From an uncultured Lachnospiraceae bacterium (GTDB taxonomy: Bacteria; Bacillota; Clostridia; Lachnospirales; Lachnospiraceae), in NCBI GenBank assembly GCA_910589265.1, contig CAJUTQ010000039.1, positions 1 through 64,000 on the forward strand: DNA of 64,000 nt, written 5' to 3'. Below are positions 8,623 through 17,729 of the stretch, one piece after another; position 1 is the first letter of the stretch; each line of letters begins with the position of its first letter. The notes under the pieces are model-generated. The model saw only the letters and a program-made list of their open reading frames with translations, made no database searches and was not told where the DNA came from. Position numbers and translations under genes: made by a program.

Positions 8623-9711
8623 ATGAAAAGGTTGAAGATTGTGTTGTGCATGGCTATGTGCGCGGTGACATTATTTGGGTGCAAAAAAACCGAAACAGGT
8701 GTGCCTGGTGAAAATGTTCCCCAGTCTGATTCCCAAGATGCATCAGAGGAAGTGCAGACAGCAACGGATGACAGAGAGACAGAAGATGGAAAAGTAAGAA
8801 GTTATCTTACAGGAGAGTGGGTGGATGAGGCCATTGGAAGAAGAAGGCCCATTGCTTTCATGTTCAATAATTTGGAGCCGGCGAATCCAATGAGCGGCAT
8901 TTCCAGAGCAGGGGTTGTCTATGAGGCAGTTGTGGAAGGTGGTCTTACAAGGCTGATGGGAGTTATGGAGAACTATGATGATTTAGATAAAATCGGATCC
9001 GTTAGAAGCTGTAGAAATTATTTTGTTTATTATGCATTGGAATTAGACGCTATTTATGTCCATTACGGACAGGCGGCTTATGCCAAAGACTTGTTAAACG
9101 AAGACTATGTTCACAATCTAAGTGGATTATCAGGTATTGGAAACACCGTATTTTATCGTACAGCAGACAGAAAGGCTCCCCATAATGCCTATGCAAGTGC
9201 AGAAGGCATGAAGGAAGGAATAGAAAAAATGGGTTATCGTAACAGCTACCGCAGCGATTTTGATGGGAAATTTACATTTGCAGTGGACGGAAAATCGGTG
9301 GATTTAACCCATGGAAAACAGGCAAAGAAGGTGTCTCCTGGGTATTTGGTTAATAAGCCTTACTTTGAATATCATCCAGAGGATGGATTGTATTATCGAT
9401 ACCAATATGGAGGACCTCAAATTGATGAATTAGATGGGGAACAGCTGGCCTATAAAAATATTATTTTACAATACTCCGAATGGATGCGTTTAGATGAGAA
9501 TGATTACCTTGCATTTGACTGTCATTCTGGAGGATTAATTAAATATATTACCGATGGAAAAGTAGTCGATGGAACATGGATGCGCTTTGACGGTGATGTA
9601 GGAACGACAAAGTTTTTCGATCCTACTGGGAAAGAACTCGTTGTAAATCCAGGAAAAACTTGGATTTGCATTATTCAGGATACAAAATCAGACGCAGTTG
9701 TGATAGAATAA
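8623..9711 (+). CDS. DUF3048 (YerB-like) lipoprotein
   Basis: The start at 8623 gives a lipoprotein signal peptide: a basic MKRLK, a hydrophobic core and an LFGC lipobox with the modified cysteine at about residue 20. A linker rich in Asp/Glu/Thr precedes the DUF3048 domain (RRPIAFMFNN..., then EGGLTRLMG and KIGSVRSCR). The C-terminal part matches the second half of the family ending near residue 360. The function is unknown; the family is exported and anchored to the outer face of the membrane. Frames upstream of 8623 (8515, 8560) would destroy the signal peptide. Confidence 0.88.
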   Translation: MKRLKIVLCMAMCAVTLFGCKKTETGVPGENVPQSDSQDASEEVQTATDDRETEDGKVRSYLTGEWVDEAIGRRRPIAFMFNNLEPANPMSGISRAGVVYEAVVEGGLTRLMGVMENYDDLDKIGSVRSCRNYFVYYALELDAIYVHYGQAAYAKDLLNEDYVHNLSGLSGIGNTVFYRTADRKAPHNAYASAEGMKEGIEKMGYRNSYRSDFDGKFTFAVDGKSVDLTHGKQAKKVSPGYLVNKPYFEYHPEDGLYYRYQYGGPQIDELDGEQLAYKNIILQYSEWMRLDENDYLAFDCHSGGLIKYITDGKVVDGTWMRFDGDVGTTKFFDPTGKELVVNPGKTWICIIQDTKSDAVVIE

Positions 9712-9733
9712 ATAAAGAAGGATCAGTAGTTCC

Positions 9734-11389
9734 ATGGGAAAGAGAAAAAAAAAGCAGTCCAATTTTATATTACAGGGAAGCATTCTGGCTATAGCCGGCA
9801 TTATTGTACGAATTATTGGACTTGTTTATAGAATACCATTAACGGATATTTTAGGAGACGAAGGCAACAGCTATTATGCTGCTGCCTTCGAAGTATATTC
9901 CATCATGCTTTTAATTTCCTCCTATAGTCTTCCTGTCGCTGTATCTAAGTTGGTCTCTGCCAGGGTGGCCAAAGGGCAGTTTAAGAATGCAAGAAAGTTT
10001 TACCATGGGGCTATGATATTTGCCATGATTTCTGGAGGTATTTCCAGCTTAATTATTTTCTTTTTTGCGGATTTTATTGCTGGAACAATGATGATGGAGC
10101 CAATGAGCTCCATGGCGTTGCGGGTACTTTCTCCTGCAATTTTTCTTTTTGCCATTATGGGAGTAATCCGAGGATATTTTCAAGGTTTGGGAACGATGAT
10201 TCCCACAGCTATCTCCCAAGTCATTGAGCAAATTGTAAAAGCAGTCACCGCCATTTTTGGGGCAAAGCTTTTTATGGACTATGGAAAAAAAGTGGCGGCT
10301 ATTGTTCGAAATGATTCTTATGGGGCTGCCTATGGGGCGGCAGGAGGTACTATTGGTACAGTTCCAGCTGTATTGGCCAGTCTCCTCTTTTTACTTTTTG
10401 TATTTATTACCTATCGCAGAGTGTTAAAAAGACAGATGGCCAAGGACAGGACAAGGAATTTAGAAACCTATTCTAAAATTTTTAAACTCATACTTTTTAC
10501 TATACTTCCTGTTATATTAAGTACAGCTGTTTATAATGTAAGTTCTGTCTTAGATCAAGGGATTTATAACTGGGTAGTAACTATCAAAGGGTTGGAAGAG
10601 CTCAAAACCAGCTACGGTATATACTCTGGGAAGTACAAAGTGCTTATAAACGTACCTATTGCATTGGCAAACGCCATGTGTTCTTCCATTGTTCCTACCT
10701 TATCTGCCTGTCTTGTGCGGGGAAATAAAAAGGCAGCAAAGCAAAAGGTATCCCATACAATGAGATTTACAATGCTTATTGCTATTCCATGTGCTATGGG
10801 TTTGACTGTTATGGGGGGGCCTATTATTCGTCTGTTATTTTCAACAGGAGATTTGGAAATGCCAGCAAAGCTCCTTCAAATGGGTTCTGTTGCTGTTATA
10901 TTTTATGGGATCTCCACCTTAACAAATGGGGTGCTCCAAGGAATAAATAAGATGAACGTGCCTGTTGGAAATGCGGCAATTTCTCTAGTGCTTCATGTTA
11001 TCGCCTTGTATGTTATGCTCTATTATTTTAACTGGGGAATTTATTCCGTTGTCATTTCTAATATTTTGTTTGCTCTTTTTATGTGCATTTTTAATGGAAT
11101 AGCCATACGGAAATATATGCGTTATCGTCAGGAAGTAGTCCGCACTTTTCTCATCCCTATTCTCTCATCTATGATTATGGGGGGCGCCCTTTTGGGAATA
11201 AATAAATTGATGGACTTGGCATTCAAGACAAAAGGAAGGGATATGGGTACATTAATCACTATTGGGATTGGTGCTGTCGTTTATTTTATTTCTCTTTTAC
11301 TGTTAAAAGGAATAAAGGAATCAGAGCTTCGAAGTTTTCCAAAGGGAAATGTTCTTGTAGCTGTTGTGAAGAAATTACATTTATTGTAA
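9734..11389 (+). CDS. SpoVB/MurJ-family lipid flippase (MOP superfamily)
   Basis: A 551-aa polytopic membrane protein with about 14 hydrophobic segments. It starts with a basic MGKRKKKQSNF tail and the family's GSILAIAGIIVRIIGL...RIPL opening. It belongs to the YtgP/SpoVB/MurJ branch, whose members flip undecaprenyl-linked cell-wall precursors across the membrane during vegetative growth or spore cortex synthesis. AAGGATC precedes ATG 9734. The nearby BofC-like gene and upstream yqfC/D make a sporulation role (SpoVB-like) plausible but not proven; a housekeeping Amj/YtgP-like role is the alternative. Confidence 0.88.
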   Translation: MGKRKKKQSNFILQGSILAIAGIIVRIIGLVYRIPLTDILGDEGNSYYAAAFEVYSIMLLISSYSLPVAVSKLVSARVAKGQFKNARKFYHGAMIFAMISGGISSLIIFFFADFIAGTMMMEPMSSMALRVLSPAIFLFAIMGVIRGYFQGLGTMIPTAISQVIEQIVKAVTAIFGAKLFMDYGKKVAAIVRNDSYGAAYGAAGGTIGTVPAVLASLLFLLFVFITYRRVLKRQMAKDRTRNLETYSKIFKLILFTILPVILSTAVYNVSSVLDQGIYNWVVTIKGLEELKTSYGIYSGKYKVLINVPIALANAMCSSIVPTLSACLVRGNKKAAKQKVSHTMRFTMLIAIPCAMGLTVMGGPIIRLLFSTGDLEMPAKLLQMGSVAVIFYGISTLTNGVLQGINKMNVPVGNAAISLVLHVIALYVMLYYFNWGIYSVVISNILFALFMCIFNGIAIRKYMRYRQEVVRTFLIPILSSMIMGGALLGINKLMDLAFKTKGRDMGTLITIGIGAVVYFISLLLLKGIKESELRSFPKGNVLVAVVKKLHLL

Positions 11390-11400
11390 ATAATAAAAAA

Positions 11401-11481
11401 ATGTATAATATGTATAATATGGAAAAAACAGGCTGATACTATAAAAAAGGATGAAAAGCTATATAAGTGAAAACATCCTTT
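11401..11481 (+). promoter_or_regulatory. Control region with tandem -10-like boxes and an inverted repeat
   Basis: ATGTATAAT is repeated twice in direct tandem at 11401-11418, offering two possible -10 elements. Downstream AAAGGATG (11446-11453) is matched by CATCCTTT (11474-11481) around a 20-nt loop, just before the ribosome site of the next gene. No good -35 at canonical spacing was found, so the promoter assignment is tentative. The hairpin could be an operator or a weak translation control element. Confidence 0.35.
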
Positions 11482-11497
11482 CAGATGGAGGATTGCT

Positions 11498-12112
11498 ATG
11501 AAAAAAACATCGATTGTCAGCCTGTTTTTATGTACTTCTATGCTCATCCTTGTGGCGGTCTGCGCTTACCAATATATGTACTATAATTTGGAACGGGAAA
11601 AGCTGGAGGCCAAGAACAGCGCTTTAGAAGCCAGACTGGAAAAAACTGTCCAGGTAGACACAACAGAAACCCCAAAGGTGACAAAGGATACTCAGTTTGT
11701 ATTAGAAGTGTTTCACAAAGATAAATCTACCTTTGAAAAAAAAGAGGATAGAATTCCAAGTGAATATATTGGTTTGACAAGGGAAGAACTCATTTTGTAT
11801 TTGGACGATTTAAATGATCAGATTGAGGAAGTGGAGAGGATTAAGGGATATGAGGGATGTGAACTGATTAGTTTTTCTAAAGAAAGGGTCATTGTAAGAG
11901 ATATTTATGGGGAACCTTTGGCGGAAAGCTTTTATTTAGTTGTAGAGGATCATTATATTACTGTATACAAAGAAGATAAGGAGACAATCTATGCCTATAC
12001 AGGAATCCATGCCGATACCTTGCCAAAGACAATGAAGGAAGAAGTATTTGCTGGCAAGGAAATCCATTCTATGGAAGAGCTTTATAATTTTCTTGAGACA
12101 TACTCTAGTTAG
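11498..12112 (+). CDS. Membrane-anchored BofC-like C-terminal domain protein
   Basis: The 204-aa product has an N-terminal hydrophobic segment (residues about 7-24), then a short coiled stretch (LEREKLEAKNSALEARLEK) and an extracytoplasmic domain. Its end, with YGEPLAESFYLVVEDHYITVYK and a final GKEIHSMEELYNFLE, resembles the C-terminal domain of BofC, the intercompartmental regulator of pro-sigma-K processing. The resemblance is by pattern only. GGAGG 6 nt upstream fixes ATG 11498. It follows the flippase and precedes the FAD genes. Confidence 0.6.
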   Translation: MKKTSIVSLFLCTSMLILVAVCAYQYMYYNLEREKLEAKNSALEARLEKTVQVDTTETPKVTKDTQFVLEVFHKDKSTFEKKEDRIPSEYIGLTREELILYLDDLNDQIEEVERIKGYEGCELISFSKERVIVRDIYGEPLAESFYLVVEDHYITVYKEDKETIYAYTGIHADTLPKTMKEEVFAGKEIHSMEELYNFLETYSS

Positions 12113-12154
12113 TATTATAATAAAAATACAAAACGTTTGTCAGGAGATAAGGAG

Positions 12155-13381
12155 ATGAAGAAAAAAGAAATTATTGTAATAGGAGGAGGAGCTTCTGGCA
12201 TGATGGCGGCCATAGCAGCTTCTTCAAAGGATAGTGAAGTTCTGTTATTGGAACAAAAGGATCGAGTTGGAAAAAAGCTTCTCTCCACAGGAAATGGAAA
12301 ATGTAATTTAACAAACAGCTACCAGGGACAAGAATGCTATAGGGGAAGGCATCCAGAATTTGCTTGGGAAGTTTTTCGACAATTTTCTTATGAGGATACC
12401 ATTGCTTTTTTTTCCAAGCTAGGGATATATATAAAAAATAAAAACCAGGGTATTTACCCCTTTTCGGAACAGGCCTCGGCAGTAGTGGATGTGTTGCGAA
12501 TGGGACTTTCTGAACATGGAGTGAGAGTACACACAGGACAGAAAGTTCTTTTTATTGAAAAAAAGAAAAGATTTTTCGTTCAGACAGAAAAAGAAAGGTG
12601 GGAAGGAGACGCTGTTATTTTAGCATCAGGAGGTAAGGCGGCTCCTATGACAGGTTCAGACGGATGGGGTTATGAGCTGGCTAAGAACTTTGGACATCAT
12701 ATTTTACAGCCTTTGCCAGCCCTTACCCAGTTAGTTTCTAAAGAAAGGTTTTTAAAAGGACTGGCTGGAGTTCGATGTGAGGCAGTTATAACCTTGTATT
12801 TAGATGAAAAAGAAGAGGCCAAGGAAAGGGGGGAACTCCAGCTTGTGGACTATGGACTGTCTGGTATCCCTATTTTTCAACTTTCCCGTTTTGCTTCTAG
12901 GGGAATTTATAAGAAGAAAAAAGCTTTGGCAAAAATACAATTTCTACCAGATATGAAGGAGGAAGAAGGAAGGAGGCTTATAACAGAGCGAATCCGCCTC
13001 CATCCCCACCGAAGGGGAGAGGAAATATTAACCGGCTTATTTCACAAAAAACTGAATTCCTGTTTATTAAAAAGGGCAGGAATCAAAGGGGATTCTTTGT
13101 GCGGAGAATGGAAGGAGGAGGAAATCCTTCGATTAGTGGAATTGATCTTTCATTTTTCCGTTTCCATAGAAAAGGTCAATAACTTTGAAAAAGCCCAGGT
13201 GACCATGGGGGGAGTGGATACAAAAGAGTTAAAGGAGACCTTAGAATCAAGAAAGGCGCCAGGTCTTTTTTTTGCTGGTGAGATCATAGACATTGATGGT
13301 ATGTGTGGGGGCTATAATCTTCAGTGGGCCTGGTCCAGTGGGTATGTGGCAGGAATAAACAGTATAGGAGCAAAGCCATGA
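12155..13381 (+). CDS. FAD-dependent oxidoreductase, HI0933/YhiN family
   Basis: The N-terminus carries the dinucleotide-binding IVIGGGASGMMAA motif, followed by LLEQKDRVGKKLLSTGNGKCN, characteristic of the HI0933 flavoprotein family. The C-terminal GEIIDIDGMCGGYNLQWAW closes the FAD site. Length 408 aa fits. Physiological substrate is unknown. ATG 12155 has AGGAGA 8 nt upstream; the TTG at 12137 is a less likely start. Its stop overlaps the start of the next flavoprotein by ATGA, indicating co-translation. Confidence 0.9.
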   Translation: MKKKEIIVIGGGASGMMAAIAASSKDSEVLLLEQKDRVGKKLLSTGNGKCNLTNSYQGQECYRGRHPEFAWEVFRQFSYEDTIAFFSKLGIYIKNKNQGIYPFSEQASAVVDVLRMGLSEHGVRVHTGQKVLFIEKKKRFFVQTEKERWEGDAVILASGGKAAPMTGSDGWGYELAKNFGHHILQPLPALTQLVSKERFLKGLAGVRCEAVITLYLDEKEEAKERGELQLVDYGLSGIPIFQLSRFASRGIYKKKKALAKIQFLPDMKEEEGRRLITERIRLHPHRRGEEILTGLFHKKLNSCLLKRAGIKGDSLCGEWKEEEILRLVELIFHFSVSIEKVNNFEKAQVTMGGVDTKELKETLESRKAPGLFFAGEIIDIDGMCGGYNLQWAWSSGYVAGINSIGAKP

Positions 13382-15033
13382 TTCGGTTAAAAGAGTGCCG
13401 GCTCCCTTTGGAGCATGGGAAAAAGGACATAGAAAAAAAGATAGAAAAACAGTTGGGAATTTCTAAAAAGCAAATAATAAATTATAAGATACATAAAAAA
13501 TCAATAGATGCCAGAAAGAAACCAACTCTTTTTGTTGTTTACTCAATAGATGTAGAAATAGTAGGAGAGGAACAATATTTGGCGAGAAATACAAATAAAA
13601 AGGTGGAAAAGGTCAGAGAAACTCTGTACTCTTATCCAAAGCAGGGAAAAGAGAAAATGAAGGGACGGCCTATTGTCATTGGAAGCGGTCCAGGAGGATT
13701 ATTTTGTGCCTATCTTCTGGCAAAAACAGGATATGAGCCCATTGTTTTAGAACAAGGAGAGTCCATAGAGAAGAGAAAAAAAACTGTGGAGCATTTTTGG
13801 AAAACAGGGGAATTAAACGGAGAATCCAATGTACAATTTGGAGAAGGAGGGGCAGGTACCTTTTCGGATGGAAAGCTAAATACTCTTGTCAATGATACTT
13901 TTGGAAGAAATAAATATGTACTGGAAACTTTTGTAAAACATGGTGCGCCCAAACATCTTTTATATGAGGCAAAACCCCATATTGGGACGGATCTTCTTTC
14001 TACCGTTATAAAAAATATGAGAGAGGAGATTAAAAGGTTGGGAGGGACCTTTTTCTTTGAGACAAAGGCAGTGGATTTTTACATAGAAGAGGACAGGATA
14101 AAAGGAGTAGTTACAAAGGAGGAAAAAACAATATGGGGGGATGTTGTTGTTTTGGCAGTGGGACATAGTGCAAGGGATACCTTTTATACTCTTTATGAAA
14201 GAGGACTGTCTATGGAGGCAAAATCCTTTGCTGTCGGTGTAAGGGTGGAACATCCCCAATCTATGATTGATGAAAGTCAATATGGAAGAGGACAGGATAA
14301 GTATTTGCCAGCTGCTTCTTATAAGCTGGCTGCAAAGGTAGGAAATAGAGGAGTCTACACTTTTTGTATGTGTCCAGGGGGATATGTAGTCAACGCCTCC
14401 TCTGAGGAGAAAAGATTAGCAGTCAATGGAATGAGTTATCATAATAGGAGGGGAAAAAACGCAAATAGTGCCGTAATTGTCGCAATAAATCCAGAAGATT
14501 TTCCAAAGGGGCAAGGTCCAAAGCCTTTGGAAGGAGTTTTATTCCAGCAAAAATTAGAGGAGAAAGCTTATGAAGAAGGTGGAGGAGTTGTACCAGTACA
14601 AACCTTTGGGGACTTTTTAGAAAATAGGAAAAGTAAAGGATTTGGAAATTTTCAAACGGAAATGAAAGGAACCTATGCCTTTGGAAATTTGAGAAATATA
14701 TTTCCAGAAGGGATTAATGAGGGGATTAAAGAGGGAATGATAGCCTTTGGAAAAAAAATCAAAGGTTTTGACAATCCAAATGTCATTCTTTCAGGAGTGG
14801 AGAGCAGAACTTCTTCCCCTGTACGGATGAAAAGGGGGGAGGATGGGATGTCCAATATTAAAGGGCTATATCCCTGCGCAGAAGGAGCAGGCTATGCAGG
14901 GGGGATTATGTCAGCAGCAATGGATGGAATGAAAATAGCAGAAAAAATAATAGAAAGATACAAAGCCAATAAGGAGAATGAAAAGGATGAGCACACGGGA
15001 AATCATAAAGGAGAAAAAGCGGATTGTCATTAA
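13378..15033 (+). CDS. FAD-dependent dehydrogenase (COG2509-type)
   Basis: A 551-aa flavoprotein with an N-terminal domain of about 95 residues preceding the Rossmann motif VIGSGPGGLFCAYLLAK. The signature GESNVQFGEGGAGTFSDGKLNT and a C-terminal EGAGYAGGIMSAAMDG are those of the widespread uncharacterised COG2509 dehydrogenases. The start ATG 13378 overlaps the previous TGA, and ATAGGAG lies upstream inside that gene. The 3' end overlaps proB by 47 nt. Activity is unknown; the pairing of two different flavoproteins suggests they act in one process. Confidence 0.9.
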   Translation: MIRLKECRLPLEHGKKDIEKKIEKQLGISKKQIINYKIHKKSIDARKKPTLFVVYSIDVEIVGEEQYLARNTNKKVEKVRETLYSYPKQGKEKMKGRPIVIGSGPGGLFCAYLLAKTGYEPIVLEQGESIEKRKKTVEHFWKTGELNGESNVQFGEGGAGTFSDGKLNTLVNDTFGRNKYVLETFVKHGAPKHLLYEAKPHIGTDLLSTVIKNMREEIKRLGGTFFFETKAVDFYIEEDRIKGVVTKEEKTIWGDVVVLAVGHSARDTFYTLYERGLSMEAKSFAVGVRVEHPQSMIDESQYGRGQDKYLPAASYKLAAKVGNRGVYTFCMCPGGYVVNASSEEKRLAVNGMSYHNRRGKNANSAVIVAINPEDFPKGQGPKPLEGVLFQQKLEEKAYEEGGGVVPVQTFGDFLENRKSKGFGNFQTEMKGTYAFGNLRNIFPEGINEGIKEGMIAFGKKIKGFDNPNVILSGVESRTSSPVRMKRGEDGMSNIKGLYPCAEGAGYAGGIMSAAMDGMKIAEKIIERYKANKENEKDEHTGNHKGEKADCH

Positions 15034-15838
15034 AATTGGTTCCTCCACCTTGACCCATATGGCCACAGGAAATTTAAATCTTATAAAAATGGAGCGTTTT
15101 ATTCGAGAGTTATGTGATTTAAGAAATCAAGGAAAAGATGTTGTGGTCGTATCATCAGGGGCTATTGCTGTGGGACGAAAGGCTGTGAATTTAGAAAAGA
15201 AAGAAGAGACTTTAGCAAAAAAACAGGCATGTGCAGCCATTGGACAGGCAAGGCTCATGATGGCATATCAGAAGATTTTTGGAGAATACAACCAAATAAC
15301 AGCCCAAGTATTAATGACTAAAAATACAGTGATGGATCCTTTGAACAGGCTTAACGCCCACAATACTTTTACAGAACTATTAAAATTAGGAGTGATTCCC
15401 ATTGTTAATGAGAATGATACTGTGGCCACCTATGAAATCGAGTTTGGAGACAACGATACTTTATCTGCCATAGTAGCCTCCCTAATTGAGGCGGATCTTT
15501 TAATTCTTTTATCGGATATTGACGGTTTATATACTGATGATCCAAGGGAAAATGACAAGGCAGAATTTATCCACAAGGTGGAAAAGCTGGAGCGACGTTT
15601 TTTTCAAATGGGAAAGGAGACAACAGGAAGCAGCATAGGGACAGGAGGAATGTGGGCCAAGCTCCACGCAGCCCAAATTGCTACAAAGGCAGGGGCAGAT
15701 ATGATTATAGCTAACGGAGAGGATATGCAGATGATTCATAAAATTATGGAAGGAGAGGCAGTGGGAACATGGTTTTTGCAAGATAAGGATCATGATTTTT
15801 ATTTACCAGATTATATTCAGGCAGTGTATGGGGATTAG
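14987..15838 (+). CDS. proB: Glutamate 5-kinase, short form without PUA domain
   Basis: An amino-acid-kinase fold: KIGSSTL at the N-terminus for ATP/phosphate, VVSSGAIAVG, the PIVNENDTV glutamate site and the LSDIDGLYT motif. It catalyses the first step of proline synthesis, phosphorylating glutamate. At 283 aa it ends after the kinase domain; the C-terminal PUA domain seen in enterobacterial ProB is absent, as in many Firmicutes. AAGGAG 10 nt upstream favours ATG 14987 over ATG 14978. The next step enzyme ProA is not in the window. Confidence 0.93.
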   Translation: MSTREIIKEKKRIVIKIGSSTLTHMATGNLNLIKMERFIRELCDLRNQGKDVVVVSSGAIAVGRKAVNLEKKEETLAKKQACAAIGQARLMMAYQKIFGEYNQITAQVLMTKNTVMDPLNRLNAHNTFTELLKLGVIPIVNENDTVATYEIEFGDNDTLSAIVASLIEADLLILLSDIDGLYTDDPRENDKAEFIHKVEKLERRFFQMGKETTGSSIGTGGMWAKLHAAQIATKAGADMIIANGEDMQMIHKIMEGEAVGTWFLQDKDHDFYLPDYIQAVYGD

Positions 15839-15849
15839 GAGGGAGAAAA

Positions 15850-16071
15850 TTGGAACAGGAAAAAATAGACAGAATTAATGCATTATATAAAAAATCAAAG
15901 GCAGAAGGACTGACCCAGGAGGAGAGGAAGGAACAGGCTGTTTTAAGAGGGGAGTATATTGCAGCGATCCGTTCGAATTTAAGGGGTCAGCTCAACCAAA
16001 TATCTATTTTGGAAACGGATGGAAGCGTTACAGATTTGGGAGAAAAGTATGGAAACAAAGGAACACATTAG
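15850..16071 (+). CDS. DUF896 (YnzC-type) small cytoplasmic protein
   Basis: This 73-aa protein has the family pattern of an N-terminal helical pair, IDRINALYKKSKAEGLT and then LRGEYIAAIRSNLRGQL. Members such as Bacillus YnzC and YneA-operon YneB neighbours are small helical proteins without a settled role. The start is TTG 15850 with AGGAGGG overlapping the proB stop. It overlaps the next gene by 23 nt, so the three genes form a tight operon. Confidence 0.85.
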   Translation: MEQEKIDRINALYKKSKAEGLTQEERKEQAVLRGEYIAAIRSNLRGQLNQISILETDGSVTDLGEKYGNKGTH

Positions 16072-16606
16072 AAAAGAAGTGATGAAAGTAAGAAATGCTC
16101 TCACTTATGAAGAGTGGCAGGAAAAAAGTATGAAGATCCAACAAAGGATTATAAACTGGAAACATTATGAAAAAGCAGAAACCCTTTTTTTATACCGAGG
16201 ACTTGGAAGGGAAGTGTCTACAGATGTTATTTTTACAAAGGCTCTTCAAGATGGAAAAAAGGTATTTTTTCCAAAGGTTCATGGAAGGGAGCTTTGCTTT
16301 TACGAAGTAACGACAATGGATGAATTTCTTCCCGGCCCTTACGGTATTTTAGAGCCAATAACAAAAAAGAAAGAGAAAAAGGCGCCAGATCTTATCATAA
16401 TGCCCTGTCTTGCCTTTGATAAAGAGAGGAACCGTATAGGCTATGGAAAGGGATATTACGATAGGTATTTAGAAAAGAAAGAAGGTCTCCTTACAGCAGC
16501 TTTGGCTTTTTCCTTTCAAATGAGAGAGAAAATTCCAGCAGAAGAAAAAGATGTGGCCTTACAGTATGTGGTGACGGATGAATGGATAATGGGTGAGAAA
16601 ATATAA
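16049..16606 (+). CDS. 5-formyltetrahydrofolate cyclo-ligase
   Basis: A 185-aa MTHFS-family enzyme that converts 5-formyl-THF to 5,10-methenyl-THF with ATP. The signature GYGKGYYDRYL sits near residue 131-141, preceded by the IMPCLAFDKERNRIGYG stretch. The N-terminal METKEHIRKEVMKVRNAL helix is typical. GGGAGA 6 nt upstream supports ATG 16049, inside the end of the DUF896 gene; an earlier in-frame ATG at 16019 would overlap further. Confidence 0.92.
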   Translation: METKEHIRKEVMKVRNALTYEEWQEKSMKIQQRIINWKHYEKAETLFLYRGLGREVSTDVIFTKALQDGKKVFFPKVHGRELCFYEVTTMDEFLPGPYGILEPITKKKEKKAPDLIIMPCLAFDKERNRIGYGKGYYDRYLEKKEGLLTAALAFSFQMREKIPAEEKDVALQYVVTDEWIMGEKI

Positions 16607-16645
16607 GAAAATGTTAAAAGAATATACGATTTTTTTGGGAATATA

Positions 16646-16813
16646 AACTGCCATTACCTCATTGCTGATGCCAGTGGTCATTGGGTTCTTTTGGAATTTT
16701 CTGATGAGGAGCTTTAAAGAATCGAAAGGGAAAAGGAATATCAGATTGCTTCAAATTTCATTGCCTATGATGGATTGACAATATCCTCCATAGATAAGGC
16801 GGGAAAGACATAA
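16646..16813 (+). pseudogene. Remnant of a linear amide C-N hydrolase (Ntn type)
   Basis: One frame reads NCHYLIADASGHWVLLEF, then after an in-frame TAA at 16715-16717 continues YQIASNFIAYDGLTIS to a stop at 16811-16813. The IADASG-x-VLLEF and then VASNFI pattern is that of choloylglycine-hydrolase-like linear amide hydrolases (penicillin V acylase/YxeI group). Only this internal piece survives; the N-terminal catalytic cysteine region and the C-terminus are gone. It explains most of the 420-nt gap before the response regulator. Confidence 0.65.
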
Positions 16814-16829
16814 AGGTTTTTCTCGCCTT
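16796..16829 (+). terminator. Hairpin at the end of the hydrolase remnant
   Basis: AAGGCG pairs with CGCCTT, and inside it GAAA pairs with TTTC after one G-T step. It gives an 11-position stem. The following ATTTATG is only moderately T-rich, so termination is likely but not certain. Confidence 0.55.
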
Positions 16830-16961
16830 ATTTATGTGTAGGGGTGCGCATGGAAATTTGTTCTTACCTAACATGGGCATTGGGGGGATGTCCAATTTTC
16901 CTTACTTAATGGCAAAAACTCAGGGGCATTGGAAAATTGTAAGAAAAATATCAGATTTATA

Positions 16962-16992
16962 TTGTAAAAATGTCGGAAAAATTTTGTATAAT
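16962..16992 (+). promoter_or_regulatory. Probable promoter of the two-component operon
   Basis: TTGTAA (16962-16967) and TATAAT (16987-16992) are separated by 19 nt, a long but usable spacing. They lie 35 nt upstream of the response-regulator start. An inverted repeat CAATTTTCC/GGAAAATTG with a ~29-nt loop lies about 30 nt further upstream (around 16893-16939) and could bind a regulator. Confidence 0.5.
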
Positions 16993-17027
16993 AGAATACA
17001 TAGAAAAAGAAAGGTATGTGTATAAAA

Positions 17028-17729
17028 ATGGAAGAGGAAACAATACTTGTCGTGGATGACGATAAGGAGATAGTAAATGTGTTACAAAAACTCCTTGAAG
17101 CAGAGGGATATCAGGTGCTTTGCGCTTATGATGGATTGGAAGCTTTAGATAAATTAACATCCCATACAGTACACCTGATTCTCCTGGATATTATGATGCC
17201 AAAGCTCAATGGGCTGGCTGCTATTATGAAAATAAGGGAGAAGAAAGAGATACCCATTATCGTACTGTCTGCCAAGACAGAGGAGAGCGATAAAGTCCTT
17301 GGGTTAACTATGGGGGCAGATGATTATATAGACAAGCCCTTTAACACAGGGGAACTGTTAGCAAGAGTTCAGTCCCAATTGAGAAGGTACTTAAGATGGG
17401 GGACTAAAAAGGAAGAGGAGGAGAAAAATTGTATCGTAGTAGGAAATTTGGTGTTAGACAGAGACAGCAAGGAGGCTATAGCAGATGGAAAAAAAGTAAA
17501 ACTAACAGCAACAGAGTATAAAATAGTAGAGCTTTTAATGAAACATCCAGGAAGAGTTTTTTCGGCAGAGGAGATTTATCGTATTGTTTGGCAGGAAGAA
17601 GCTTATAGCGTGGAAAATACAGTCATGGTACATATTCGGAGAATCCGGGAAAAGCTGGAGATTAATCCAAAGGTGCCAAAATATTTAAAGGTGGTGTGGG
17701 GAATTGGATATAAAGTGGAAAAATTTTAA
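17028..17729 (+). CDS. OmpR/PhoB-family response regulator
   Basis: A receiver domain (residues 1-120) has the acidic VVDDDKE pocket, the phospho-acceptor aspartate in LILLDIMMP and the conserved lysine in YIDKPF. A C-terminal winged helix (about 135-233) ends in the RRIREKLE recognition helix and YKVVWGIGYK wing. It is the cytoplasmic DNA-binding partner of the sensor kinase that overlaps it. ATG 17028 is used because AAAGG lies 13 nt upstream; ATG 17016 would touch that site. The regulon is unknown, though such pairs often control cell envelope or antibiotic response genes. Confidence 0.94.
   Translation: MEEETILVVDDDKEIVNVLQKLLEAEGYQVLCAYDGLEALDKLTSHTVHLILLDIMMPKLNGLAAIMKIREKKEIPIIVLSAKTEESDKVLGLTMGADDYIDKPFNTGELLARVQSQLRRYLRWGTKKEEEEKNCIVVGNLVLDRDSKEAIADGKKVKLTATEYKIVELLMKHPGRVFSAEEIYRIVWQEEAYSVENTVMVHIRRIREKLEINPKVPKYLKVVWGIGYKVEKF

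Noticed and set aside
16834..17025. 63-aa plus-strand ORF before the response regulator
   Set aside because: It runs through the promoter of the two-component operon and has no site or family match.
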